DNA of 40,010 nucleotides, taken from positions 1 to 40,010 of the forward strand of contig JAJEEA010000379.1 of assembly GCA_022821235.1 (NCBI GenBank), written 5' to 3'. The stretch is from Vicinamibacteria bacterium. Its GTDB lineage: Bacteria; Acidobacteriota; Vicinamibacteria; Vicinamibacterales; UBA8438. Below the pieces are notes generated by a model, which saw only the letters and a list, made by a program, of their open reading frames with translations, was not told where the DNA came from and searched no databases. Positions 16,346-24,833 of this stretch are shown here, piece by piece. Both the position numbers and the translations under genes were made by a program. Within the stretch, counting starts at the first letter, position 1. Each line of letters starts with the position of its first letter.

Positions 16346-17368
16346 ATGTCGAACAAGGCACGCACGTTGACACTCGCCCTGGCGCTCGCCGGCGCGTCCG
16401 CCGCCGCCGTCGGCGCGCAGCAGGCCGGGTTCGACCGCCTGCCGCCCGACGTCCTCGACGCCGCGCCGCCGTCGGAGCGCGTCACCGGCGAGCCCGGCGC
16501 CATGAAGATCCGCCGGACGTCGTGCCGCACGGCGCCGATGGACGAGATCCGGCGGCGGATCGTCGCTCTGGCGGTGCAGGAGTGGGCATTCTTCGGCTTC
16601 ATCGTCGTGGACCAGACCGTGGTCGAGGAGACCGGCTCGGGCCAGCCGCGCCGGCGCCGTTGGCGGCGCCCCGGCCGGGCCGAGTCGGCCCGCGTGGCCG
16701 CCTCCATCGCCGGCTACTGGACGGTCACGCCGCAGGGCGGCTGGATCATCGGCGAGCAGAACGACGCCTGGGGCGGGCCGCGCGGCGTCGCCTCGCGCTG
16801 GCGCTACCCGTGGTCGGCGGCCTTCGTGTCGTGGGCGATGTGCGAGGCCGGCCTCGGCGAGGCGTCCCGCTTCCAGCGCGCGGTAGCGCACCACGCCTAC
16901 ATCGACCAGGCCATCCGCGCGCGCGACGGCCGGGCGCCCGACGCGGCGTTCGCGGCCTACGACGTCGGCGAGGCGCCGATCGTGCCGGGCGATCTGCTGT
17001 GCAGCGCGCGCCGGCCCGCCTACCGTTCCATCGCCGAGCGCCGGCGCCAGCTCGGCGTCGGCGCCCGGACCCACTGCGACATCGTCGTGAAGGTCGAGCC
17101 GTCGCGCAGCCGCATTCTCGCCGTCGGCGGCAACGTGCGCGGCGCCGTGAGCCTGAAGCTGCTCCCTGCCGCCGATGATGGTCCCGACGGCCATCTCCGC
17201 CCGCTACCGGCCCGGAGGCGCATCTTCGCCCACCTCAAGCTCCGCGCCCCGTCGCTCGCGGCCGACGCGCTCGACCGCACGCCCACGATGCGCGCGGTCC
17301 GATGCAACGACGGCTTCCCGCTGCCGCCACCGGCCGCCGGCCTCGTCGGTCCCGGCGCCTTCTGCTGA
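16346..17368 (+). CDS. DUF2272 family secreted protein
   Basis: 340 residues. Signal peptide (residues 5-23, ending GAQQ). The DUF2272 core shows as IVALAVQEWAFFGF near residue 70, RYPWSAAFVSWAMCEAGL around 155 and THCDIVVKVEPSRSRILAVGGNV around 240; the A-W-S-A-x-F-x-S-W block is typical of this CHAP/NlpC-like fold, for which cell-wall or peptide hydrolysis is only a guess. The C-terminal ~60 residues (RPLPARRRIFAHLKLRAP, TMRAVRCNDG) are found again, decayed, at 22578-22760. Start 16346 has GGAGAG upstream. Not closely spaced to either neighbour. Confidence 0.75.
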   Translation: MSNKARTLTLALALAGASAAAVGAQQAGFDRLPPDVLDAAPPSERVTGEPGAMKIRRTSCRTAPMDEIRRRIVALAVQEWAFFGFIVVDQTVVEETGSGQPRRRRWRRPGRAESARVAASIAGYWTVTPQGGWIIGEQNDAWGGPRGVASRWRYPWSAAFVSWAMCEAGLGEASRFQRAVAHHAYIDQAIRARDGRAPDAAFAAYDVGEAPIVPGDLLCSARRPAYRSIAERRRQLGVGARTHCDIVVKVEPSRSRILAVGGNVRGAVSLKLLPAADDGPDGHLRPLPARRRIFAHLKLRAPSLAADALDRTPTMRAVRCNDGFPLPPPAAGLVGPGAFC

Positions 17369-17751
17369 GCCGCAACGGAGTACGGCCCCTCGCCTGAATC
17401 ACCCCGGTTTCCGGACCCGCGTGACGCGGCATGGCTCCCGCACTCGCTGGCGAGTCGCCCCTCCCGTCGAGAGCCCGCGGGCCACGACCAGCCACGTCCC
17501 GGGTCCTCCAGGGGGTTGCGCCCGGCCAAGGAGAAGAGCTTCCTCCCCCCCGTCAGAACTTCGAGGCGTTTCGGGCGCAGCCATGAGACGATGCTCACCG
17601 ACCGAGAAGCGGTGGCGGCCGTTCTGGCCGATACCTCATGGGCCGGTCGTCGGCGCCCAGCGATGAACGATACCGGTCGACCGCACGTCCAATCGGGCAC
17701 GGAGCAGGAACGAAACAGGGAGCGCGGGGTCCAAACGTCCCGGGGGAAGAG
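17369..17751. other. Intergenic region
   Basis: 383 bp before the tricorn-like gene. I see no repeat, RNA gene or supported ORF. A purine-rich GGGGGAAGAG stretch immediately before 17752 acts as the likely RBS. The promoter is not evident by eye. Confidence 0.5.
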
Positions 17752-20700
17752 ATGCGCTACTTCACCGCTACGCTGACGCTGCTGGTCTCGCTGGGCGCGA
17801 CCACCACTTGGGCCCAGATCGACGCCCGGATGCTGCGCTATCCCGACGTCTCGCAGACGCAGATCGCCTTCGTCTACGCCGGCGACATCTGGGTGGTCGA
17901 CAAGGAGGGCGGCGCGGCCCGCAAGCTCAGCTCGCCGCCCGGGGAGGAGTCCTTCCCGCGGTTCTCGCCCGACGGCGCGCAGATCGCCTTCAGCGGCAAC
18001 TACAACGGCAACACCGACGTCTACGTCGTGCCGACCCTGGGCGGCGCGCCGTTCCGCATCACGCACCATCCGGGCGGAGACCGGGTCCTCGACTGGACGC
18101 CGGACGGCCGCGGCGTCCTCCTCGCCTCCAACCGGCGGAGCGGCCTGGCCGCCTTCCGGCAGATCTACCGCGTCGCCGTCGAGGGCGGTCAGCCCGAGCG
18201 GCTCGCCGTGCCGTACGGGGAGTTCGGCACGCTGTCGCCCGACGGGCGGCGCATCGCCTACACCCCGGAGACCCGCGGGTTCCGCACGTGGAAGCGCTAC
18301 CGGGGCGGGGCGGCGCCCGAGATCTGGCTCCTCGATCTCGAGACGCTCGACGCCGAGAACGTCAGCGACAGCCCCGCCAACGACGCCCAGCCGATGTGGC
18401 ACGGCGACACGCTCTATTTCCTCTCGGATCGCGGGCCGGCCCAGCGGTACAACATCTGGGCCCACGACCTGACGACCCGCGCGAAGCGGCAGGTGACCAC
18501 CTTCATCGACTTCGACATCACGTTCCCCGCCATCGGGCCTTCGGACCTCGTCTTCCAGGCCGGGGGCCGCCTCTTTCGCATGGACCTGGCCACCGAGCGG
18601 GTCTCGGAGGTGGCGGTCGACGTGGTGACCGATCTGGCCGCCCTCGTCCCGCGCACCGCGGACGTGGCGAACCGCATCACCTCGGCGGGAATCTCGCCGA
18701 CCGGGCAGCGCGCGGTGTTCGAGGCGCGGGGCGAGATCTTCACGGTCCCCGCCCGGCAGGGCGCCGTGCGCAACCTGACGCACTCCTCGGGCGCGGCCGA
18801 TCGGTTCCCCGCCTGGTCGCCCGACGGCCGCTGGATCGCCTCGTGGAGCGACAGCGGGGGCGAGTACGAGCTGACGCTGCATCGGGCCGACGGCACCGGC
18901 GAGCCGCAGGTCGTGACCGCGCTCGGGCCGGGGTTCCGCTACCGGCCGTTCTGGGCCCCCGACAGCACCAAGCTCGCCTTCATCGACCACACGCAGCGCA
19001 TCCACGTCTTCGACCGCGAGACCGGGGCGCTGACCGAGGTCGACCGCGGGCTGCACATGCTCCACGGCGCGCTGGCCGGCTTCGAGCTGAGCTGGTCGCA
19101 CGACAGCCGCTGGATCGCCTGGTCCCGGGGGCTCGAGACCACCAACAGCGCCGTCTTCCTCTTCGACACCGAGGCCGGAGAGCGGTTCCAGGTGACCTCC
19201 GGCTACTACAACGACTTCCGGCCCGTGTTCGACCCGGCCGGGAAGCACCTCTACTACTACTCGAACCGGACCCTCGCCCCGGTCTATTCCGATCTCGACG
19301 CCACCTGGGTCTACCCGAACGCCACGAACATCGTGGCCGCGACCCTGCGCGACGACGTGCCGTCCCCCCTCGCGCCCCGCAACGACGAGGAGCCCGTGGC
19401 GGAGGAGGACGACGAGGACGCGCCCGGCGAAGAGGCGGCCGGGGAAGGGGACGACGACGGGCCCGGGTCGGACGACGAGGACGACGCCGGGCCGGCGCCG
19501 CTCGACATCGACGTCGACGGCTTCGAGAGCCGGGCCGTGATGCTGCCGGTCGAGGCCGGGAACTTCGGCCGCCTGCGCGCGGTCGACGGCAAGGTCGTCT
19601 TCCACCGGAGGCCGCACGCCGGCGGCGCCGACGACCAGCCGAGCCCCATCGTCGCCTGGGACCTCGAGGAACGGGAGGAGCAGACCATCCTGCCCGACGG
19701 CGACAGCTTCGAGATCTCGGCGGACGGCAGGAAGCTGCTCGTGTCGAACGAGCGAGCGTGGGCGATCGTCGACGTCGCGCCGGGGCAGTCGCTCGAGAAC
19801 CGCCTGGCCACCAACGCGCTGACGATGACCCTCGATCCGCCGGCCGAGTGGCGGCAGATGTTCGACGAGGTGTGGCGCACCTATCGGGACTACTTCTACG
19901 ACGACGACCTCCACGGCCTCGACTGGCACGGACTGCGGGCGCAGTACGGCGGCCTGCTCGACCAGGCGGTCACGCGCTGGGACGTCAACTTCCTCATCGG
20001 CGAGCTCATCGGCGAGGTCAACGCGTCGCACACCTACGTCGGCGGGGGCGACACCGAGACGCCGCGCCGGCGCGGGGTCGGCCTGCTCGGCGTCGACTGG
20101 TCGCTGGAGAACGGCGCCTACCGCATCGCCCGCATCGTGCGGGGCGCGCCCTGGGACATCGAGGACCGGTCTCCCCTCGACGAGCCCGGCGTCGACGTCG
20201 ACGAAGGCGACTACGTGCTCGCCGTCAACGGGAACCCCCTCGACCCGACGCGCGACCCGTACTCGGCCTTCGAGGGGCTGGCGGGCGAGACCATCCTCCT
20301 CACCGTGAACGACCAGCCGACGACCGACGGCGCCCGCGAGGTCGTCGTGACGACGCTGACGAACGAGGCGACGCTCCGCATGCGCGACTGGATCGAGCGG
20401 AACCGCCTGCGTGTCGACGAGGCGTCGGGCGGCCGCATCGGCTACGTGTACGTACCGAACACGGCGGTCCCCGGCCAGACCGAGCTCGTGCGGCAGTTCA
20501 ACCACCAGCACGCCAGGGACGGGCTGATCATCGACGAGCGGTGGAACGGCGGCGGCCAGTTGCCCGACCGCTTCGTCGAGCTGATGAACCGCGAGACCGT
20601 CGGCCACATCTACTTCCGCCACGGCGCGACCGCGCGCCACCCCACCATCACCCACCGCGGCCACAAGGCCATGCTCATCAACGGCCAGGCCGGCTCGGGC

Positions 20701-21066
20701 GGCGACGCGTTCCCGTGGTTCTTCCGCGAGATGGACGCCGGCGTCCTCCTGGGCGAGCGCACCTGGGGCGGCCTCATCGGCCCCGCCTCGGGACACCAGC
20801 TCATCGACGGCGGCTTCTACACGGCGCCGCCCGGGCGGCTCTACCGAAACGACGGGGAGTGGTTCGCGGAGGGGCACGGCGTCGAGCCGGACATCCCGGT
20901 GACCGACCACCCGGGCGAGCTGGCCAAGGGGAACGACCCGCAGCTCGACGCTGCGGTCGCGGAGCTCATGCGCAGGATCGAAGAGGATCCGCCGGCGCTG
21001 CCTGCGCCGCCCCCTGACGAGCGCCGGATCGTCACCGATGACAACGGCGGGAACGGGGACCGCTAA
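17752..21066 (+). CDS. Secreted tricorn-like S41 protease
   Basis: 1104 residues. Signal peptide at 1-22 (FTATLTLLVSLGATTTWAQ). Then beta-propeller repeats of the PD40/TolB type (GEESFPRFSPDGAQIAFSG, DRFPAWSPDGRWIASWS and others) to about residue 520; an acidic linker (544-583); a second propeller part; a C1/PDZ-type region (about 790-880); and the S41 protease domain. Tricorn's catalytic tetrad can be placed: S759-H760 (NASHTYV), S982 (AGSGGDAF) and E1040 (FAEGHGVEPDI); the 58-residue distance between S982 and E1040 equals that of tricorn S965-E1023. The family trims oligopeptides; here it would act outside the cytoplasm. ATG 17752 fits the signal peptide, with GGGGGAAG just upstream. Confidence 0.9.
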   Translation: MRYFTATLTLLVSLGATTTWAQIDARMLRYPDVSQTQIAFVYAGDIWVVDKEGGAARKLSSPPGEESFPRFSPDGAQIAFSGNYNGNTDVYVVPTLGGAPFRITHHPGGDRVLDWTPDGRGVLLASNRRSGLAAFRQIYRVAVEGGQPERLAVPYGEFGTLSPDGRRIAYTPETRGFRTWKRYRGGAAPEIWLLDLETLDAENVSDSPANDAQPMWHGDTLYFLSDRGPAQRYNIWAHDLTTRAKRQVTTFIDFDITFPAIGPSDLVFQAGGRLFRMDLATERVSEVAVDVVTDLAALVPRTADVANRITSAGISPTGQRAVFEARGEIFTVPARQGAVRNLTHSSGAADRFPAWSPDGRWIASWSDSGGEYELTLHRADGTGEPQVVTALGPGFRYRPFWAPDSTKLAFIDHTQRIHVFDRETGALTEVDRGLHMLHGALAGFELSWSHDSRWIAWSRGLETTNSAVFLFDTEAGERFQVTSGYYNDFRPVFDPAGKHLYYYSNRTLAPVYSDLDATWVYPNATNIVAATLRDDVPSPLAPRNDEEPVAEEDDEDAPGEEAAGEGDDDGPGSDDEDDAGPAPLDIDVDGFESRAVMLPVEAGNFGRLRAVDGKVVFHRRPHAGGADDQPSPIVAWDLEEREEQTILPDGDSFEISADGRKLLVSNERAWAIVDVAPGQSLENRLATNALTMTLDPPAEWRQMFDEVWRTYRDYFYDDDLHGLDWHGLRAQYGGLLDQAVTRWDVNFLIGELIGEVNASHTYVGGGDTETPRRRGVGLLGVDWSLENGAYRIARIVRGAPWDIEDRSPLDEPGVDVDEGDYVLAVNGNPLDPTRDPYSAFEGLAGETILLTVNDQPTTDGAREVVVTTLTNEATLRMRDWIERNRLRVDEASGGRIGYVYVPNTAVPGQTELVRQFNHQHARDGLIIDERWNGGGQLPDRFVELMNRETVGHIYFRHGATARHPTITHRGHKAMLINGQAGSGGDAFPWFFREMDAGVLLGERTWGGLIGPASGHQLIDGGFYTAPPGRLYRNDGEWFAEGHGVEPDIPVTDHPGELAKGNDPQLDAAVAELMRRIEEDPPALPAPPPDERRIVTDDNGGNGDR

Positions 21067-21496
21067 CTGGACGCAGGTCCACGTGCACAGGTTGGCGCGG
21101 ATCCACCTCGCGCCGGGAGATTCACATGTCGTTGATTGAGCAGGGATCGATGGGATCCCCGTTGGTCCCTGCCCGGCCCGTGTGGTTTGTCTTTGTCCGG
21201 TCGCGCGAGTGCTCGACAGTACCCTTGCGCCCTCCACGGTCCCCGGCACGTTGACGTCAACGCACCTCTGCGCCGCCCCCCGCGTGGCAATTCCTGCACC
21301 CACCGGCCCCCGCGCCGGCCCCCCGCCACCGGCTTGTTCCCCAGGCAACTCGGGCGGTTCCGCGTTTGGCCCCGTTCTTGCTTCCTGAAGCACATCGTCC
21401 ACGGCCTGCCGGCCCGGGTCGCCCCCGCGACCCGCCGGGCACGCCGCACGCCCCGCACGTCGCGGGTGTGGGCTCCGTACGTCGCCAGGGGCACGA
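21067..21496. other. Intergenic region ahead of the first Rpn copy
   Basis: 430 bp. A stem GCAGGGA/TCCCTGC (21140-21172, with further pairing inside) lacks a T-run. A 42-codon ORF from 21126 has a fair SD (GGGAG, 6 nt) but no recognised product. From about 21249 on the sequence is shared with the region before the second Rpn gene, so the 5' flank is part of the duplicated unit. Confidence 0.5.
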
Positions 21497-22510
21497 ATGC
21501 ACGACGCCGCCTACAAGCTCTTGTTCTCGCGCCCGCGCATGGTCCGCGACCTGCTCGACGGCTTCGCCGCCCGAAGCTGGAGCGGCGCCCTCGACTTCGA
21601 GTCGCTGGCCCCCCTGCCCGCCAGCTTCGTCGGCCGGGATCTCCAGCAGCGCCACGGCGACCTCATCTGGCGCGTCCGCTTTCGCGACGACCGGTGGCTC
21701 TACCTGGTACTGCTCGTGGAGTTCCAGTCCACCGTCGAACCGGCCATGGCGGTGCGCATCCTGGAGTACACCGCGCTGCTCTACCGGCGGCTGGTCGACC
21801 ACGGTGTGCTCCGAGAACACGGGGCCCTGCCGCCGGTGCTGCCGGTCGTCCTCTACAACGGCCGACGGCGCTGGACGGCGCCGGTCGAGGTGGCGAGCCT
21901 GCTTGCGGTGGAGAGCGACGTGCTGGCAACGTACCAGCCGTCGCAGCGATACTATGTTCTGGACGTGGCGCGCACGGCGAACGCCGACCTGCCGGCGGGC
22001 AACCTGGTGTCTGCGCTCATCGGCCTGGAGAAGACGCGCGACGCGGCGGGCCTGCGCGGGGCGCTGAAGGCGCTGTTCGACCTTCTGCGGCAACAGAAGG
22101 ACGGCGCGTTGACGCGGGCGTTCATGACATGGCTGCGCCACGGGCTGCGGCATGCGGGCCGGCTGCCGGCGGACGGGGAGGATCCGTTGGCGCAGTTGCA
22201 GGAGACGCAGACGATGCTGGAAGAGACCGTGCGGAAATGGACGCGTGAATGGCTCGAGCAGGGCCGCGAGCAGGGCATCGCCCAAGGCATGGAGAAGGGC
22301 ATCGAGCAGGGCCGCCACGAAGAGCGGGCGCTGCTCTGCCGCCAGGCGGCCCGCAAGTTCGATGCCGGGGCCGCCGAGGGGCTGGCCGCCGCCCTGGCCG
22401 GCGTCACCGACCCGGACCGCCTTGCGCGGGTCGGCGACTGGATTATCGAGTGCGCGACGGCGTCGGACCTGCTGGCCCGCGTCCGCGGCGACAACGGGTC
22501 GGGCGGCTGA
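21249..22510 (+). repeat. Copy 1 of a 1.25-kb dispersed repeat carrying an Rpn gene
   Basis: About 250 bp of noncoding 5' flank plus the whole Rpn gene are repeated in direct orientation at 26859-28103. Shared landmarks in the flank are ATTCCTGCACCC, CGCGTTTGGCCCCGTTCTTG and GTCGCCCCCGCGACCCGCCG. Similarity stops just after the stop codon. No terminal inverted repeats or target-site duplication were seen, so transposition as a unit is not shown. Confidence 0.8.
21497..22510 (+). CDS. Rpn-family recombination-promoting nuclease / YhgA-like putative transposase
   Basis: 337 residues. The PD-(D/E)XK nuclease core is at the N terminus: D55 in HGDLIWRV and E75-F-Q77 in LLVEFQST, with the family openings YKLLFSRPRMVRDLL and MAVRILEYTALLYRRL. 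Known relatives (RpnA-E of E. coli) nick DNA and raise recA-independent recombination. The C-terminal part carries a Gln/Gly helical repeat (EQGREQGIAQGMEKGIEQGR, residues about 253-275) followed by ARKFDAGAAEGLAAALAGV. Start 21497 has AGGGG 7-8 nt upstream and gives the family's MHDAAYK start. A near-identical gene lies at 27090 in the same orientation, and a third, tail-only copy at 28113. Confidence 0.87.
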   Translation: MHDAAYKLLFSRPRMVRDLLDGFAARSWSGALDFESLAPLPASFVGRDLQQRHGDLIWRVRFRDDRWLYLVLLVEFQSTVEPAMAVRILEYTALLYRRLVDHGVLREHGALPPVLPVVLYNGRRRWTAPVEVASLLAVESDVLATYQPSQRYYVLDVARTANADLPAGNLVSALIGLEKTRDAAGLRGALKALFDLLRQQKDGALTRAFMTWLRHGLRHAGRLPADGEDPLAQLQETQTMLEETVRKWTREWLEQGREQGIAQGMEKGIEQGRHEERALLCRQAARKFDAGAAEGLAAALAGVTDPDRLARVGDWIIECATASDLLARVRGDNGSGG

Positions 22511-22577
22511 GACGCCGACGCGCCGGGACCCGGCGGCGGCGCGGCATTGACCTCGAACGCGATCCGATCGCGCGCTG

Positions 22578-22760
22578 AGCCCCCCTGCCGACAGTCCCGA
22601 CAGCTCTCCGGCCGCTTCCGACCCGGAGGCGAATCTCCGCCCGCCTCAAGCCGCGCGCGGCGCCGATCGCGGACGACGCGCTGCACCTCACGTCTACCAT
22701 GCACACCGTCCGGTGCGCCGACGGCACTCTGCGGCCGCCAGGCACCACCGCCCGCCTCGC
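22578..22760 (+). pseudogene. Decayed copy of the DUF2272 gene 3' end
   Basis: In frame this reads RPLPTRRRISARLKPRAAPIADDAL and then TMHTVRCADG, which lines up with the C-terminal part of the DUF2272 protein (gene 16346-17368): 27 of the first 44 aligned residues are identical by eye. The DNA before it (CTGCCG...TCCCGAC...TCTCCG) also matches the parent with small gaps. No start codon or upstream domain remains. It lies 5.3 kb from the parent, just after the first Rpn copy. Confidence 0.7.
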
Positions 22761-23097
22761 CGGTCGTGCACTCCCCGCCGGGCCGCTCGACCTCAATCTC
22801 CAGACGGAGCAGGCAACCGCCGCACGCCTCGTCGGTCGTGCGGCCCGCTGTTGAACCACGTGCAAGCGTCGGCGTCCCCGAGGGCGCTGTATCCGCGTTC
22901 CTGACAACCGCGACGGCCAGGAACCTCCGACGGGCGGTCGACGCATTTGTCGCCGCCAACGTCGCGGCGGCAGCCTGATCCCGAACTTCGTCTATCATGA
23001 CGCCCGCGAGGTCAAGCCGGCACCGGCCGGGGGCCCTGAGAGGCAGGCGGCTGGCTGTCACCGCCAGCGCCCCCGCGATGAGGTGCACCGCGACGTC

Positions 23098-23240
23098 ATG
23101 AACGTTGATTCCAAGGGCCGGAGCTCTTCATCGTCGACAACAGCGTCTCCGGTGGACCGGGCTCCGGTATCTGGAGGAATGGGCCGGCACCTCGAAGGCG
23201 TTCGACATCGCGACGGGGTACTTCGACATCGGCGCTTTGT
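23098..23240 (+). pseudogene. N-terminal stub of a helicase with PLD-like domain, two frameshifts
   Basis: From ATG 23098, if one base is restored near 23118 and one near 23149, the sequence reads MNVDSKG-x-ELFIVDNSVS and then WTGLRYLEEWAGTSK followed by AFDIATGYFDIGAL. The D-N-S ... LRYL-EW ... FDIATGYF-IGAL pattern is the opening of SNF2/DEAD-type helicases with an N-terminal phospholipase-D-like domain, often in defence islands. About 47 residues remain out of a protein that is normally near 1000. It breaks off into the antitoxin gene. Confidence 0.6.
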
Positions 23241-23253
23241 CCTCCTCGATGCT

Positions 23254-23517
23254 GTGGTCCAGCCTGTCGAGCGCTTGCGTGCGGACCGCCTCGAGAATGG
23301 CCTTGCGAGTCCGGACGAGGTCCGGCGCGGCACGACCCTTCTCCTGACGGATGGGGACCATCGGGTGGCTCGCCTCATCCCGGAACCCGACACCGGCGCA
23401 GCGCGGGGCGGACTTCCCATCGCCTGGAGCGGACGCCGGCTGAAGAAGACCAAGCCGAGGGCCCGCCTGCGCGGCGGAGACAGCATGGCCGACATCGTCA
23501 GGGAGAACCGCCGGTGA
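23254..23517 (+). CDS. Phd/YefM-type antitoxin (VapB role)
   Basis: About 87 residues if GTG 23254 is the start; the 5' end is uncertain and may be damaged by the junction with the helicase stub. RLENGLAS-x-DEVRRGTTLLLTDGDHRVARLIPE matches the DNA-binding half of Phd/YefM antitoxins, and the C terminus (RARLRGGDSMADIVRENRR) is the toxin-binding tail typical of antitoxins paired with PIN toxins. Its TGA overlaps the GTG of the downstream vapC as GTGA, the usual coupled arrangement. The expected N-terminal strand is poorly conserved, so it may be non-functional. Confidence 0.6.
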   Translation: MVQPVERLRADRLENGLASPDEVRRGTTLLLTDGDHRVARLIPEPDTGAARGGLPIAWSGRRLKKTKPRARLRGGDSMADIVRENRR

Positions 23518-23740
23518 CGCTGCTCTACCTGGACACGAGCGCCCTGTTCAAGCGCTACGTCGAGGAGGCCGAGTCGGAAGCGTTGCTCGGTCGGATCGAA
23601 GACGCCCCGGCGGTCGGAACGCCCTTGATCACGCGGGTCGAGGTGGCGGCGGCACTGGCCAAGGCGGTCCGTGACGGTCGCATGCAGGCTGCGGACGCGG
23701 GCGGGGCTGAGAGCGATTTCCTCGATGACCCGCCTGGCCG
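23514..23740 (+). pseudogene. Truncated VapC (PIN-domain toxin)
   Basis: Opens with TLLYLDTSALFKRYVEE, which carries the first catalytic aspartate of the PIN domain, then ITRVEVAAALAKAV with the conserved Glu. Homology ends after about 70 residues (FLDD), near 23730, where the frame runs into the 3' end of the convergent cyclase gene. Full VapC proteins have 130-145 residues and need two or three more acidic residues from the missing half, so nuclease activity is not expected. Confidence 0.75.
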
Positions 23741-23743
23741 ACC

Positions 23744-24787
23744 TCAGAACGTGGCGATGGGGTTGATCGGCGACCCGGTGCCGCGCGTGGGCAGCGGCGC
23801 CGCCGTCAGCAGGAACTCGTAGCGGTTCAGCGAGGCGGCCACCTCGCCCACGGCCTCGAGGTCCAGATTGTCGAACAGCGGCATCCCCAGGTAGATGAGC
23901 GCGAACCGGTGGAGCGGCCGGGGACCGAGGTCGTCCGCCATCGTGACGGCCGGGTCCGCGTCGGCCGGCGCCATGTCCTGGGCGGCCTCGCCGCCCAGTA
24001 TCGCGATGTCGCGCTCCCTGAGCCACGGGATGACCGACGCGTGCAGGCCGGCCGCCGCGTTGGCCACGTCCCAGGGGCCGACCGCGGCGCGCCGGGCCCA
24101 GCGGCCGGTGCGGATGACCACCACGTCGCCGGCGGAGACGGTCACCCCCGTCGCCGCCTCCCAGGCCTCGATGTCCTCGACGTGGATCGGCGTGCCGGGC
24201 TCGAGGTAGGGCACGTTACGGAACCGCGCCATGTCGATCAGCACGCCCCGCGTGACGATGCCCGACTTGGCGTTGTGCACGGTGTTCCTGGCGTGGCCGC
24301 CTCGCGCCGCGACCTCGGCGGGGTCGGGCCGGTAGCCGTTGTAGGTCACGCCGTCGCCGATGAAGTTGTGGTTCAGGAAGTCGAGGTGCGTGTGGATGAA
24401 CCCGTGGTACGAGACCCGGATCTCGTCGGCGGTGATCCCGAGCGGAGTGACCTGGTACGGCCGCGGGCCGTCGATCGTCGCCTCGGTCTCGGCGTCGCGC
24501 GCGAGCGAGACGGAGATGCCCTCCCGCACGAGGGCGGCGGCCTGCCTGCGCTTCTCCAGCGTGATGAGGTTCAGGGTGCCCCTCTCGTCGTCGGCGCCCC
24601 ACCGGCCCCAGTTCGTCAGCTCCTGCTTCCACCGCTCGACGTCGGCCTGCGTGACCTGCCGTGCGGCGGCCGGCACCGAGCCCGGCTGCAAGCCCGGGAA
24701 AACGGTGTGCGCGAACAGCGGCACCACGATGACACACGCCATCGCGACGATGCCCGCCAGACTGGATTGTCTCTTCGTTGTCCCCAT
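23744..24787 (-). CDS. Secreted cyclase family protein (kynurenine formamidase-like fold)
   Basis: 347 residues. N-terminal signal or anchor segment (SLAGIVAMACVIVVPLFAHTVF). Mature part: WGRWGADDERGTLNLIT, the family's usual opening; HTHLDFLNH where the metal-binding H-x-GTH-x-D motif sits; VLIDMARF, GDVVVIRTGRW and GGEAAQDM, all standard for the cyclase/formamidase (PF04199) family. Members hydrolyse amides or lactones with a divalent metal; here the substrate is unknown. Start ATG 24787 has a strong GGGAGGG; the next longer frame lacks an RBS. Its 3' end abuts the truncated vapC, so the deletion that cut vapC may have ended at this gene. Confidence 0.85.
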   Translation of the reverse strand: MGTTKRQSSLAGIVAMACVIVVPLFAHTVFPGLQPGSVPAAARQVTQADVERWKQELTNWGRWGADDERGTLNLITLEKRRQAAALVREGISVSLARDAETEATIDGPRPYQVTPLGITADEIRVSYHGFIHTHLDFLNHNFIGDGVTYNGYRPDPAEVAARGGHARNTVHNAKSGIVTRGVLIDMARFRNVPYLEPGTPIHVEDIEAWEAATGVTVSAGDVVVIRTGRWARRAAVGPWDVANAAAGLHASVIPWLRERDIAILGGEAAQDMAPADADPAVTMADDLGPRPLHRFALIYLGMPLFDNLDLEAVGEVAASLNRYEFLLTAAPLPTRGTGSPINPIATF

Positions 24788-24833
24788 TGTTCCCTCCCTG
24801 TGCCAGTGCGCGACTACTACCGGCGCGCCCCCT

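Larger units (their letters stand above)
22511..23253. other. Gene-debris region between Rpn copy 1 and the antitoxin
   Basis: 743 bp with two recognisable fragments: the DUF2272 tail (22578-22760) and a helicase/PLD stub (23098-23240). The part from about 22830 to 23097 contains an open frame ending VDAFVAANVAAAA (stop near 22978) that I do not recognise, and otherwise nothing identifiable. Confidence 0.55.

Noticed and set aside
21140-21172. Intrinsic terminator after the tricorn-like gene
   Set aside because: A stem is present but no T-run follows on either strand, so it cannot be called a terminator.
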